Part shown: one piece after another, positions 52,062-61,424 of the stretch
Numbering within the stretch: position 1 is the first letter of the stretch
Layout: every line of letters begins with the position of its first letter
Origin: Actinocrispum wychmicini
Lineage (GTDB): Bacteria > Actinomycetota > Actinomycetes > Mycobacteriales > Pseudonocardiaceae
DNA length: 64,000 nt
Direction: 5' to 3'
NCBI RefSeq assembly: GCF_004345645.1
Contig: NZ_SLWS01000004.1
Location: forward strand, 558,001 to 622,000
Translations under genes and position numbers: made by a program
The notes under the pieces: generated by a model
What the model was told of the DNA's origin: nothing
The model's input: only the letters and a program-made list of their open reading frames with translations
Database searches by the model: none

Positions 52062-53704
52062 GAGCGCACCACTTCCGTCGAACGCACCTGGATGCCGTAG
52101 CGCCGCTCAGCCAGATCCAGCCAGGGATCCAGGGCCGAGGGCACCGTGAGATTCGCCCGGACTCGGGGCGGTACAAGGAGTTCCGACGCCGGCAGCGGTT
52201 CACCCTCGCCGCCTGCGGCCAGCGCCAGATCGTCCGGGTCGGGCAGCGCCAACAGCTCGGTGTGGCCGGTGTTCGCCGGTTCGGCGGACTGACCGGGCAG
52301 GGACACCGTGGCCGCCAGGTGGTCCAGGTAGGCAGCGGCCAGCGCGTCGTCCAGGGTGGCGCCGATGGCGACCAGGGCGGCCTTGGTGGCGGGGGCCGCG
52401 GCCAACGCGATCCAGCGTTCCCGCAGCGGACCGGCGCGGAACCGCCTGCGCGCGGCCTCGGCGGCCAGTGCGGCGGGCAGGGCCAGGTCCAGCGCGCGGG
52501 CAGCCAGTTCCTCCTGCGACCATCCATGCAGGACGCGGCGGTACAGCGCGTCCGCCCGCCACGAGTCCAGGGTCAACGTCATGTGCCACAGGCCGTTGTC
52601 CACGCAGACCGTCCGCGCCTGGTCGAAGCACTCGTCCGCCTTGGCGAACTCGGCCATCGACTCGTAGGCACTGCCACGCACTGTCAACACCGCCGAGCGG
52701 ACCCGGGGCGAGTCCACCGGCACTTCGTCCAGCAGCCGCAACGCCTCTTGCGGGTGGGTCTGGGTGACCGCGGAGGCCGCGCGGCCAAGCTGGCTGACCG
52801 TCCGGTGCCACGGATCGGTGCCCAGTCGCGCCGCCGCCGTGTAGTGCACCAGCGCCTCGTCATCCCGGCCGGCCAGGTGGGCCAGCCTGCCGAGGCTGTT
52901 CAACGCGACCGCCTCGCCGTCGCCCTCGCCGATCGCGTTGAACAGCTCCCGGGCCAGGTGCAGGTGCTCGGCGGCGGTGGCCGGATCCCCGGTGCCGTCG
53001 GCGATATCGGCCAGTGCCTGGTGGATGTTCGGAACGAGGTGCGGCGCCGCCTGTTCCGCCAGGGCCATGGCCTCCTCCGCGTCGGCGGCGGCCTCGGCGT
53101 AGTCACCCGCGGCGGCCAGCACGGCGGCCCGGGTGCTGCGCAACGCGGCCAGCCCAGCCTCCTGCGGGAGTGGGAACCAGGTGATGGCCTCCAGCCCGGT
53201 GTCCAGCACCAGCCGGGCCTGGGCGAAATCGGCGTGGTGGCGCAACGCGTGGGCCAGTTGGATGTGCCAGGAGATCAGGTTGCCGAGGACGGGTTGCGCG
53301 GTTTGGTTGGCCGGTTCCATGTCCAGCGACCGCCGCAGGTCGGCCATGGGCTCCTGCCAGGCGCCGGTGTTCAGGGTGATCTGCGCGCGGGCGGCGAACA
53401 GCGTGGCGCGCAAGGACACCGTGCCGAACTCGTCGCCCACCAGCGTCTCGCACTCGTGGGTCAGCTCGATCGCGGTGTTGACCAGGTCGATGGCGTCGTC
53501 GCCCTCGGTGACGCCGGCGAGGTTGACCAGCGTCTGCGCCCGCCGGGCCAACGCCTCGGGATCGTCGGGCGCGGCCAGGGTCAGCTGGTAGGCCTTACGC
53601 GCCAACGACTCAGCCGCTTTCCAGTCGCCTTCGCTGGCTCGCAGCGCGGCCTGGTTGTGCAGTTTCTTCCACCGCTGCCACCGTGGCCCCGCAGGAGTAG
53701 TCAC
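52055..53704 (-). CDS. TPR-repeat protein
   Basis: The 549-residue protein is made of helical repeats of TPR type, for example EGDWKAAESLARKAYQLT, GDYAEAAADAEEAMALAEQA, GDPATAAEHLHLARELFNAI and EFAKADECFDQARTVC, over residues 10-400. A C-terminal part follows (residues about 400-549) without clear identity. No membrane segment. It is co-translated with its neighbours through short overlaps at both ends and would serve as scaffold or inhibitor of the CHAT protein. Confidence 0.85.
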   Translation of the reverse strand: MTTPAGPRWQRWKKLHNQAALRASEGDWKAAESLARKAYQLTLAAPDDPEALARRAQTLVNLAGVTEGDDAIDLVNTAIELTHECETLVGDEFGTVSLRATLFAARAQITLNTGAWQEPMADLRRSLDMEPANQTAQPVLGNLISWHIQLAHALRHHADFAQARLVLDTGLEAITWFPLPQEAGLAALRSTRAAVLAAAGDYAEAAADAEEAMALAEQAAPHLVPNIHQALADIADGTGDPATAAEHLHLARELFNAIGEGDGEAVALNSLGRLAHLAGRDDEALVHYTAAARLGTDPWHRTVSQLGRAASAVTQTHPQEALRLLDEVPVDSPRVRSAVLTVRGSAYESMAEFAKADECFDQARTVCVDNGLWHMTLTLDSWRADALYRRVLHGWSQEELAARALDLALPAALAAEAARRRFRAGPLRERWIALAAAPATKAALVAIGATLDDALAAAYLDHLAATVSLPGQSAEPANTGHTELLALPDPDDLALAAGGEGEPLPASELLVPPRVRANLTVPSALDPWLDLAERRYGIQVRSTEVVRSW

Positions 53705-54633
53705 AGCAGCCGCGCCGCGCGCTCGGTGAGCGTGGCGGCCGGATCGTCCAGTCGTGCCAAGGCGAACTCGACAAGTGCGGACCGCCGGGCGGGGGCGTCC
53801 GGATCCGGCGGAACGGGCTCGGCGAAACCCGGCGCGTACACAGTGAACACGCGCTGGTCGGCGGACAGCAACAACACGTTGGCGGGCAACGGAACCGTCC
53901 CGGTCAGCGAGCCGGCCGGGGTGGGCTCCAGGGCCAGTTCGACCGGTCCGAACCGCGCGGCCAGCCGCGCCGGGACCCCGCCGGGACCCGGCGGCACGGA
54001 CGCTTCCAGCACGGTGATCCCGTTGCGGCGCAGGATGATCCAGGTCGCCTCGGCGACCGCGTCCACCGCGCCGGGCGGCACCAGTGACCAGTCCACTGGC
54101 GCCGATCCCCGTTGCACCACAAGGCCATCCGGTCGCCCGCCACCACTGGCGGCGAGCGCGTAGTCGGCCCGCCTCGCCAAGGGCGCGGGTGCGGGTGCCG
54201 CGACACCGAAGTCCTCGGCCAACTCAGCCAGCCGATCGGCCAGCGCGAGCGACTCGGCGTGCAGATCAGGATCGACGGCCAGGGCGTCGAGGGGGAGCGG
54301 CAGCAGTGCGGACAGTGCCCGTTCGGTGGCCTCATCGTCGTCGAGCAGATGGCTCACCGCGGCCGTGGCCAGCGCGTACTCGGCGGCCAGCAATGCCGGA
54401 TGCAGCGGCGGCACGTCGGCCACGGTTGAGGCGGGCCACCACGACCGCGCCCAGCTCAGATGTGCAAGCCGGTGCACGGCGGCCAGCGTTTCCGGCTCGT
54501 CCAGTTCCCACAGCCAGGCGGCGGCGCGGTCGGCGTCGTGCACCGTGGTGACCGGCTGCCCACCGCCCAACAGATCCCACGACACCAGCGCGCCCGCGGC
54601 CTCCACCAACGCGGTCTGCTCGGGATGGGTCAT
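53701..54633 (-). CDS. Conserved-looking hypothetical protein of the CHAT operon
   Basis: The 310-residue protein is not recognised. The first 180 residues are mainly alpha-helical with many Ala, Leu and acidic residues; residues about 195-310 look like beta strands (ATWIILRRNGITVLEASVP, ELALEPTPAGSLTGTVPLP, VLLLSADQRVFTVYAPGF). It overlaps the genes on both sides by four bases, which means a fixed stoichiometry or partnership. Confidence 0.7.
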   Translation of the reverse strand: MTHPEQTALVEAAGALVSWDLLGGGQPVTTVHDADRAAAWLWELDEPETLAAVHRLAHLSWARSWWPASTVADVPPLHPALLAAEYALATAAVSHLLDDDEATERALSALLPLPLDALAVDPDLHAESLALADRLAELAEDFGVAAPAPAPLARRADYALAASGGGRPDGLVVQRGSAPVDWSLVPPGAVDAVAEATWIILRRNGITVLEASVPPGPGGVPARLAARFGPVELALEPTPAGSLTGTVPLPANVLLLSADQRVFTVYAPGFAEPVPPDPDAPARRSALVEFALARLDDPAATLTERAARLL

Positions 54634-55871
54634 GCCGCACCCGCCTCCCTGGTCAGCGCCGAACGCAGCTGGTCCCGCTGGTCCATGATCACCGACCGCA
54701 GCACCCCGTCCAGCAGGTCCCACACCTGCTCGGCGGTGACCAGCTCCGACCGCAGCTCCCGCCCGTGCAGCCGCACCCACAGCCTGCGCAGATACGCCTG
54801 CCGCACCCCGTAGACGTCCGCGCGCGAGCGTTCCGGCACCTCGGCCCAGGGCAGCCGCTGCACCCGGCGCACATACGCCTCCCGCTGCCAGCGGGCCCGC
54901 AGCTTGGTCGCCGCGCCGGGCGCGGCGGGGCCGTTGCCGTCGAGGCCGTCGGTGGCGTCCCGGCCCAGCACCAGCACCACCCGGCTGACCTCCTCGGCCA
55001 ACTGCCACGGCTGCGCGCAGCGGTGGATCTCCTGCCGGACCAATGCGGGCACCGCCGCCATCGACTCGCGGTGGAAGGCACTGGTGAAGGCGGCGAAAAG
55101 GCGTTCGAGGATCGAGCGGTCCATTGGCTTGGGCAACCGTTTCTTGGACGCGGTGCTGCCCAACGCCGGCGGGACCAGCCGTTCGTAGTCGGTCAGCCCG
55201 TAGCCCAGCGCGACCCCCGGCCGCTCCACCGCGGCCCACTCGTGGGTGCCGGCGCGGCCCGTGATCAGCGCGGCGAACAGGGCGGTGTCCGGGATGTCGG
55301 CGGCCAGGAAGTCGGCCAGCCGCGCGGCGGGCGCGGTGCGCTCCCAGGGCGCGGGCCAGGTCCGGGTGAGCAACTCGGTCAGCTCAGGGGCGTGCGTGCG
55401 GACGAAATCGCGCAGTTCCGTCACGGTCAGCCGCTCGCCGGGTTCGTGTATCTCGGCGACGGTGTCCGCGGCGATTCGCTCGGCGTCCGGCCGCGCGCCC
55501 GGGCCGCCGTATTCCGCCGCCAGCTCAAAACACCGTTGGAAATAGAGATCCTGGGGGTTGCCCTCGGTGACCTTGGCCCGTCGCCGCGCCTTCTTCAGCA
55601 GCGTGAACCAGGCCGCCGTGGCGGCGAGCTTGGGCCCCGCCGCGACGATCATCGCACGCAGCTCCTCGACGTGCTCGGCGCGGATCGAACCACTGGCGAA
55701 GCGGGGGTTGTGCGCCGGCCGCAGCACCAACGGGTCCAGGATCAGCTTCTCCGTACGCGCCAGCGGGCGGCCCAGTCCGTTGCTCAGCGGCGCGACCGCG
55801 GGACCCAGTTCCGCCCAGCACTGGGCCAGCAACTGACCCCTCGGCACCGTCGTCGCCACGCCCGTCCCCAT
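54630..55871 (-). CDS. Hypothetical protein, first gene of the CHAT operon
   Basis: The 413-residue protein is helical and basic in its middle (LLKKARRRAKVTEGNPQD) with several Trp- and Arg-rich helices. I see no Walker, HTH or protease motif. It begins with an ATG at 55871 and is divergent from the membrane protein gene at 55961. It may be the sensor or target of the CHAT/TPR pair. Confidence 0.65.
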   Translation of the reverse strand: MGTGVATTVPRGQLLAQCWAELGPAVAPLSNGLGRPLARTEKLILDPLVLRPAHNPRFASGSIRAEHVEELRAMIVAAGPKLAATAAWFTLLKKARRRAKVTEGNPQDLYFQRCFELAAEYGGPGARPDAERIAADTVAEIHEPGERLTVTELRDFVRTHAPELTELLTRTWPAPWERTAPAARLADFLAADIPDTALFAALITGRAGTHEWAAVERPGVALGYGLTDYERLVPPALGSTASKKRLPKPMDRSILERLFAAFTSAFHRESMAAVPALVRQEIHRCAQPWQLAEEVSRVVLVLGRDATDGLDGNGPAAPGAATKLRARWQREAYVRRVQRLPWAEVPERSRADVYGVRQAYLRRLWVRLHGRELRSELVTAEQVWDLLDGVLRSVIMDQRDQLRSALTREAGAA

Positions 55872-55960
55872 ACCCGCAGCCTAGGCGGTGGGGGCCGAAG
55901 TTGTGATCGGTAGCCGGCGACCCGGCCGGAGACTTCTGCCATCCGAGAAAGGAGCAAGTC

Positions 55961-56737
55961 ATGAGGATCATCGCCTGGCTCGTCGCCCTGGGCTGCCTGT
56001 TCGTCACGTTCCTCTACGTCAAGGAGGGCCTCACCAGCACGGACGAGTTGCGCTGGCTCAACGGCTACATCGCCGGCCCGCTCAGCGCCCTGGTCGTGGT
56101 TCCCATGCTGTTCCGGGTCAGCTCGCTGCTGAAGAACTCCGGCTACGGCGGCAAGGTCCCGGCGGACTTCCGGGGTGCGCCGATCGGCATGGGCACGGTC
56201 GTCGCGATGGGCCGCACCGGACTGTCCATCAACGACCAGCCCCAGCTGCTGATCACCCTGGACGTGGACACCCCGGACGGCCGGAGCTTCCGCGCCCAGG
56301 CCAAGCAGCTGGTCGACGTGATCGACATGCAGGCCGTCCAGCCCGGCAGCCTGCTCCCGGTGCGCTACGTGCCCGGCCTCAACAAGGTCGTGATCGCCAC
56401 CGACGCGCCCCAGCACGAACTCCAGCAGGCGTTCGACCGGATCCGCCTGGCCAAGGGCCTGGTGACGCCCCGTCAACTGCAGATCGCCGAGCACGGCGTG
56501 GAAACCCGCGCCGTGGTGCTGTCCATGGCGCCCACCGGTGAGATCCGCGGCGGCCGCGCGGTGGCGGCCCTGGGCATGCGGGTCACCCGGCCGAACGGCA
56601 GCGTCTTCGACCTCGTGCAGGAGAAGACCCTCGCGCCGGAGATGGTGGCCCACGTCCAGCTGGGCGCGGTGGTGCGGGTGCGCTACCTGCCCCAAGACGA
56701 GTCCGAGGTGGTCATCCTGGTGCCGGCCCAGTCATGA
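55961..56737 (+). CDS. Membrane protein with duplicated OB-like domain
   Basis: The 258-residue protein has two N-terminal membrane segments (residues 3-20 and 36-52), then two related domains: GTVVAMGRTGLSINDQPQLLITLDV (residues about 77-148) and ETRAVVLSMAPTGEIRGGRAVAALG (residues about 171-255), each ending in a VRYVPG/VRYLPQ segment. The repeat recalls DUF3592/SHOCT-associated membrane domains that sense or bind at the cytoplasmic face. AAAGGAG precedes the ATG. Function unknown. Confidence 0.75.
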   Translation: MRIIAWLVALGCLFVTFLYVKEGLTSTDELRWLNGYIAGPLSALVVVPMLFRVSSLLKNSGYGGKVPADFRGAPIGMGTVVAMGRTGLSINDQPQLLITLDVDTPDGRSFRAQAKQLVDVIDMQAVQPGSLLPVRYVPGLNKVVIATDAPQHELQQAFDRIRLAKGLVTPRQLQIAEHGVETRAVVLSMAPTGEIRGGRAVAALGMRVTRPNGSVFDLVQEKTLAPEMVAHVQLGAVVRVRYLPQDESEVVILVPAQS

Positions 56738-56756
56738 CGGCGTGGACAGGTCCTCG

Positions 56757-56792
56757 GCCGGATCGTCATCACCGCGGTGGTGACGATCCGGC
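56757..56792. terminator. Bidirectional terminator hairpin
   Basis: GCCGGATCGTCATCACCG (56757-56774) pairs with the next 18 bases (56775-56792) with one mismatch and no loop, a near-perfect 36-base palindrome between two convergent genes. Confidence 0.85.
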
Positions 56793-56799
56793 GCCCTGG

Positions 56800-57657
56800 T
56801 CACCCCACCAGGGCGAATCGCTCGGCGAACGCGGACATCTCGGCGCGTTGCCGGTCGGGGTCGGCGGTGCCGGGGCTCACGACAACGCGTGTCACCCCCC
56901 GCGCGGCGAACGCCTCGACGTCGGCGAGGGACATGTCGATGGATCCCCACCGGGTGTACTCCAGCGTGTCCACGCCGCGGCCGGCTTCGAGCGCGGACGC
57001 CTGGGCGAGCTCGAACTGGATCCGGCGTTCGTCCGGCGTGAGCGCACCACCGGGGAAGTAGCCATCGCCGCGTCGGCCGGCCCTGCGTGCCGCGGCCCGG
57101 CTCGACCCGGCGATGTGAATCGGTAGATGCGCGACCCCGACGGGCTTCGGGAAGCTGCACACGCCATCGAAGTTGAAGAACTCGCCGGCGAAGCCCACAC
57201 CCTCCTCGCCGCCGGCCCACAATAGCCGCAGCACGTCGATCGCCTCGTCGGCGCGCCGGCCCCGAGTGGCGAAGTCGACTCCGACCGCCTGGGCCTCACC
57301 GGGCAGAGCACCGACGCCCACGGTCAGCAGCCGCATGCGTCCCCTGGCCAGCACGTCGATGGTGGCCAGGCGCTTGGCCAGGGTCACCGGATGGTGGTAG
57401 GGCAGCAGCAGGGCCGCGGTGCCGAGCAGGATCCGGTGCGTGGCCGCGGCGACGAACGCCAGGCAATCCAGCGGATCACCGTAGGGCAGTGCTGGCGCCA
57501 GTTCCATCGGCCCGATCTTCGCCCCGGGATACAGCGCCACGTGCTCCGGCAGGTACAACGACTCGAAGCCACAGTCCTCCGCGTGCCGCGCGTAGCTCGT
57601 GATCCTGTCCGGATCGACACCGAAAAAGGGCGTGCTGTAGCTGATCCCGAACTTCAC
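56800..57657 (-). CDS. LLM-class F420-dependent oxidoreductase
   Basis: The 285-residue protein is a luciferase-like monooxygenase family member: KFGISYSTPFFGVDP, LYLPEHVALYP, RILLGTAALLLPYHHPV and RMRLLTVGVGALPGEAQAVG are the F420-binding family motifs. It probably oxidises or reduces an alcohol, imine or lactone with F420. The GTG at 57657 is chosen over 57699 as the homology starts there and a GGGGG lies upstream. Confidence 0.9.
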   Translation of the reverse strand: MKFGISYSTPFFGVDPDRITSYARHAEDCGFESLYLPEHVALYPGAKIGPMELAPALPYGDPLDCLAFVAAATHRILLGTAALLLPYHHPVTLAKRLATIDVLARGRMRLLTVGVGALPGEAQAVGVDFATRGRRADEAIDVLRLLWAGGEEGVGFAGEFFNFDGVCSFPKPVGVAHLPIHIAGSSRAAARRAGRRGDGYFPGGALTPDERRIQFELAQASALEAGRGVDTLEYTRWGSIDMSLADVEAFAARGVTRVVVSPGTADPDRQRAEMSAFAERFALVG

Positions 57658-57778
57658 CGCGCTGTACCCCCAGCCACTGCTGACCCGGACCGTCCCCAAG
57701 CCACGTCGCGACGACGCTAAACCGTGACATCGACGTCAAGGCAACGACTGACCCCCTGGACAACAAGAGTCGTGCTGC

Positions 57779-57788
57779 CTGTCGACAG
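57779..57788. promoter_or_regulatory. Palindrome and TCGAC repeats upstream of the PASTA gene
   Basis: CTGTCGACAG is a perfect 10-base palindrome, and TCGAC occurs three times within 57782-57803 in the gap between the LLM and PASTA genes. Possible regulator site. Confidence 0.35.
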
Positions 57789-57875
57789 TCGACCGATTGT
57801 CGACGAGTTGCAACCACTCGCCCTTAGCGTCCATCGGCGGCGCCTCAGTGGTGCCTTGTCGAAAGGACGACTGTT

Positions 57876-58571
57876 ATGAGATCGACTGTGCGTCGGCTGG
57901 CAGTGATCGGCGCGGCGATGTTGCTCGGAGTGGGGGTCGCGGCCGGATGGGCCGCGTCGGCGTCGGCGGCGACCGCGCCGGACGCCCATCTGGCGGCCGC
58001 CGCGGTCACGTTCACGACGGGCAACGACAACAAGGACTTCGACACACTGGTGCGGGCCCAGGTGGAGACGCCGGCGGGGCGGGTCGCCACTGACTTCAGT
58101 GACGTCGGAACCGAATACAAGGACAACAGTGTCCGCGGGCCGTTCATGATGCGTACGGACACCGGTGTCACCGCCGCGATGCTGAGCTCCGGCCTGGTCC
58201 GGATCACGATCGACCCCGTCGGGCATGACACCTGGCATTTCAGCTACGGACTGACCCTGTTCTTCTCGGACGGCACGTCGTTCGTGATCCAGGCCGGCAA
58301 TCTGTCGCTCACCGAGAGCAGGACGCAGCTGACCACACCGTTCACCCTCACCACCCAGGTGGCGGTGCCTGATGTCATCGGTTCGTCCCCGGCCGGCGCC
58401 CAGTCCACCCTGCGGGCCGCGGGACTCAACGCCATCTTGGCCAACGTCGTCGACCCGACCTGCAACTTCATCAACCTGGTGAAGTTCGAGAATCCCGGGG
58501 CGGGCACGGTGGTGAACGTCGGCACCACGGTCACCATCACGGTCGGTCAACGACCGCGAATCTGTCCCTAG
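57876..58571 (+). CDS. Secreted PASTA-domain protein
   Basis: The 231-residue protein has a signal peptide (MRSTVRRLAVIGAAMLLGVG, cleavage near SASA-AT), a beta-rich domain (residues about 45-165) of unknown type, and a C-terminal PASTA domain (VPDVIGSSPAGAQSTLRAAGL and GAGTVVNVGTTVTITVG). PASTA domains bind peptidoglycan or beta-lactam-like ligands. It is followed 15 bases later by a strong hairpin. Confidence 0.85.
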   Translation: MRSTVRRLAVIGAAMLLGVGVAAGWAASASAATAPDAHLAAAAVTFTTGNDNKDFDTLVRAQVETPAGRVATDFSDVGTEYKDNSVRGPFMMRTDTGVTAAMLSSGLVRITIDPVGHDTWHFSYGLTLFFSDGTSFVIQAGNLSLTESRTQLTTPFTLTTQVAVPDVIGSSPAGAQSTLRAAGLNAILANVVDPTCNFINLVKFENPGAGTVVNVGTTVTITVGQRPRICP

Positions 58572-58585
58572 CGCCCAGGGGGTGG

Positions 58586-58619
58586 TCGCCGGCCGACGCC
58601 GTGTGAGGTCGGCCGGCGA
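58586..58619 (+). terminator. Terminator hairpin after the PASTA gene
   Basis: TCGCCGGCCGAC (58586-58597) and its exact complement (58608-58619) form a 12-base-pair stem with a 10-base loop, 15 bases after the stop codon. Confidence 0.85.
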
Positions 58620-58670
58620 TCGGCGTACCGCGTCGTGTATCTGGCGTCGGCGCGGAGCCTCCTGCACTTC

Positions 58671-61424
58671 ATGGTGCGGTGGAAGGGATCCGGCGACGGG
58701 GACGGGTTCCGGGTACTTGGCCCGTTCGAGGTGTGGTCCGGGGGCCGGCCGCTTGACCTCGGCGGGCCGAAGTTGCGTGTGTTGTTGGCGTTGCTCGCGG
58801 CCAACGATGGTCGGGTGGTGCGGGTCGGCACTCTGGTCGACGAGCTGTGGGGGGTGGACGCCCCGCCCGATGCCCACCGGACTGTGCGCACCTACATGTC
58901 GCGGCTGCGGCGGGTGCTGGCGCCGGTGGGTACGGGGCTGATCGTGACGCGCCCGGCGGGCTACCTGTTGCGGTTGGAGCCGGACGCGCTCGACGCGGAC
59001 GTGTTCGAACGGCTGGTCACGGCCGGCCGTGCGGAGCTGGCGAACGGGCGGCCGACAGCCGCGGCCGACGCACTGTGCCCCGCTCTGGCGTTGTGGCGGG
59101 GCGAGGCATATGGCGAGTTCGGCACCGCCGCGGCACTGCGGGCCGAAGGGGCGCGACTACATCGGCTTCGGTTGGCGGCGACGGAGGATCGCGTGGACGC
59201 CGAGCTCGCGGCCGGGGCGGGCGAGTCGCTGGTGGCCGAGTTGACGGAGTTGACCGAGCGGCATCCCGGACACGACCGGCTGTGGCGGCAGTTGATGATC
59301 GCGCAGTACCGGGCGGGCCGGCAGGCCGACGCGTTGGAGACGTTCCTCCGGGCTCGGGCCGCGTTCGCGGAACGGGCCGGCATCGATCCACCGCCGGCGT
59401 TGGCGCAGGTGCACCGCCAGGTGCTGGCCGGCGATCCCAGCCTGCTCGGGCACCATACCCAGGGGACGCTCCGGCCGGCCCAGTTGCCGCCGGACGTAGC
59501 CGGTTTCACCGGTCGGGACCGTGAGTTGGCCGAGCTGGACTCGGCACTGGCCGCGTCCGGCGTGGTGATCTGCGCGGTGTCCGGCACCGCCGGAGTCGGG
59601 AAGACGACGCTGGCGCTGCACTGGGCGCACCAGGTCGCCGACCGGTTTCCCGACGGGCAGTTGTACGTCAACCTCAGGGGGTTCACGCCGACCGGGTCGG
59701 TGTCGCACCCGGCCACCGCGATCCGCGGACTCCTCGACGCGCTGGGCACCCCACGGGAGCGGATTCCGGCCGGGCTGGACGAGCAGGCTGCCCTGTACCG
59801 CAGCCGGTTGGCCGGTACCCGGACGCTGGTGGTGCTCGACAACGCCCGTGACGTCGAGCAGGTCAGGCCGTTGCTGCCCGGCGCGGCCGGCTGCGCTGTC
59901 GTGGTGACCAGCCGTAACCGGCTGGATGGCCTGGTCACCGGTGAGGGCGCGCACCCGGTGGTGCTGGACCTCCTGGCGCCGCCACAGTCCTGGGAGATGC
60001 TGAGCCGGCGGCTGAGCCCCGGGCGGATCGAGGCCGAGCCGGACGCGGTCGCGGAGATCACCAACCGGTGCGGTGGGTTGCCGCTCGCGCTGGCGATTGT
60101 GGCCGGTCGTGCCGCCCTCCACCCGAAGTTCTCGCTCGCCTCGCTGGCGCTCGAACTGCGTCAGGCGGCACGGCGGCTGGACGGCTTCACCGGCGGTGAC
60201 CCCACCAGCGACCTGCGTACCGTGTTCTCCTGGTCGTACCACGAACTCACGGCCGACGCGGCCAGGCTGTTCCGGCTCACCGGACTGGCCCCGGGCCCGG
60301 ATCTCACCGCTCCTGCCGCGGCCAGCCTGCTCGGCACGGCCGACCACACCGGCGTTCGCGGCCTGCTGGCCGAGTTGGCCCGTGCGCACCTGATCGTCGA
60401 GCACACCGCCGGCCGGTACACGATGCACGAACTGCTGCGCGGTTACGCCACCGAACTCGCCGGCGTCGCCGGTGGTGATGACCCGCGGCTGGCCACACAC
60501 CGTCTGCTCGACCACTACCTGCACACCGCCCAGGCCGCCGCGCGGCTGAGTTACGGACCGTGGGATCACCTCACGGTCGAACCGAGCATGCCCGGAGTGA
60601 CTCCGGATCACCTCACCGACCGGCGGCGGGCGACCGAGTGGTTCATCGCCGAACGGCCCGTCCTGCTGGCCGCCGTCGACCACGCCGCCTGCCACGGGTT
60701 CGCCAGGCACGCCTGGCAGCTGGCCTGGACGATGACCGGTTTCCTGGAGGCCCGCGGCTATCTACGGGAGTGGGCAGCCGCCCAGCGCGCCGCCCTGACC
60801 ACGGCGGATCCGGTCGGCCAGGCGCACGCCCGGCACGGCCTCGGCCACGCACTGGCGGCTATGGGTCGCTACCCGGAGGCGCTGACCGAGCTTCACCACG
60901 CGCTCGACCAGTTCGCCGCCGACGACAACCACACCGCCGCGGCGACCACCCGGCTCAGGCTCGGCCTCGTGTTCACCCAACAGGGCGACCACCGCACGGC
61001 GATTGGCCACACCCGGCACGCCCTCGACCTGTTCCGAGCGGGCGACCACCGGTACGGGCAAGCCCGCGCCCTCAACAACGTCGGCTGGGGCTACGCCCAA
61101 CTCGGCCGCTACGAGCCCGCCCTCAGGCTCTGCGAGCAGGCCCTCGTCCTGAACCGAGAACTCCGCGACGCCTGTGGTCAAGCGGCCACATTGGACAGCA
61201 TCGGCTACATCCACCATCGCCTCGGCCGGTTCGCGCGAGCCGCCACCTGCTTCCGCGAGGCCCTCGACGTCTACGGCCACATCGACCACCTCCCCTGCCG
61301 AGCCGAGACTCTCAATCACCTCAGCGACACCTACCGCGCGCTCAACGACCACCACCGCGCCGACGAAGCCCTCAGCGAGGCCCGACCCATCCTCGAATCC
61401 CTCGACCACGCGGGCGGCCGCTAG
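58671..61424 (+). CDS. SARP-family regulator with NB-ARC and TPR domains (AfsR type)
   Basis: The protein of about 917 residues has an OmpR-like winged helix (FRVLGPFEVWSGGRPLDLGG), a bacterial transcriptional activation domain (ADVFERLVTAGRAELANG onward), an NB-ARC ATPase with P-loop SGTAGVGKTTLALHW and a GGLPLALAIVAGRAAL segment, and C-terminal TPR repeats (residues about 690-917). This is the AfsR-like large SARP layout that activates secondary metabolism. It lies about 30 kb from the enediyne genes, so direct control of them is uncertain. The start is uncertain (GTG 58635 or ATG 58671); the end overlaps the MocR gene. Confidence 0.92.
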   Translation: MVRWKGSGDGDGFRVLGPFEVWSGGRPLDLGGPKLRVLLALLAANDGRVVRVGTLVDELWGVDAPPDAHRTVRTYMSRLRRVLAPVGTGLIVTRPAGYLLRLEPDALDADVFERLVTAGRAELANGRPTAAADALCPALALWRGEAYGEFGTAAALRAEGARLHRLRLAATEDRVDAELAAGAGESLVAELTELTERHPGHDRLWRQLMIAQYRAGRQADALETFLRARAAFAERAGIDPPPALAQVHRQVLAGDPSLLGHHTQGTLRPAQLPPDVAGFTGRDRELAELDSALAASGVVICAVSGTAGVGKTTLALHWAHQVADRFPDGQLYVNLRGFTPTGSVSHPATAIRGLLDALGTPRERIPAGLDEQAALYRSRLAGTRTLVVLDNARDVEQVRPLLPGAAGCAVVVTSRNRLDGLVTGEGAHPVVLDLLAPPQSWEMLSRRLSPGRIEAEPDAVAEITNRCGGLPLALAIVAGRAALHPKFSLASLALELRQAARRLDGFTGGDPTSDLRTVFSWSYHELTADAARLFRLTGLAPGPDLTAPAAASLLGTADHTGVRGLLAELARAHLIVEHTAGRYTMHELLRGYATELAGVAGGDDPRLATHRLLDHYLHTAQAAARLSYGPWDHLTVEPSMPGVTPDHLTDRRRATEWFIAERPVLLAAVDHAACHGFARHAWQLAWTMTGFLEARGYLREWAAAQRAALTTADPVGQAHARHGLGHALAAMGRYPEALTELHHALDQFAADDNHTAAATTRLRLGLVFTQQGDHRTAIGHTRHALDLFRAGDHRYGQARALNNVGWGYAQLGRYEPALRLCEQALVLNRELRDACGQAATLDSIGYIHHRLGRFARAATCFREALDVYGHIDHLPCRAETLNHLSDTYRALNDHHRADEALSEARPILESLDHAGGR

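Noticed and set aside
52262-54163. A 633-codon open frame antisense to the TPR and neighbouring genes
   Set aside because: High GC makes long antisense frames common; this one is Arg/Gly/Gln-rich without any domain, while the opposite strand has clear TPR repeats.
58671-61424. SARP gene as the pathway-specific regulator of the enediyne cluster
   Set aside because: It is about 30 kb away with unrelated loci between and lacks the shared promoter element, so the link is unsupported.
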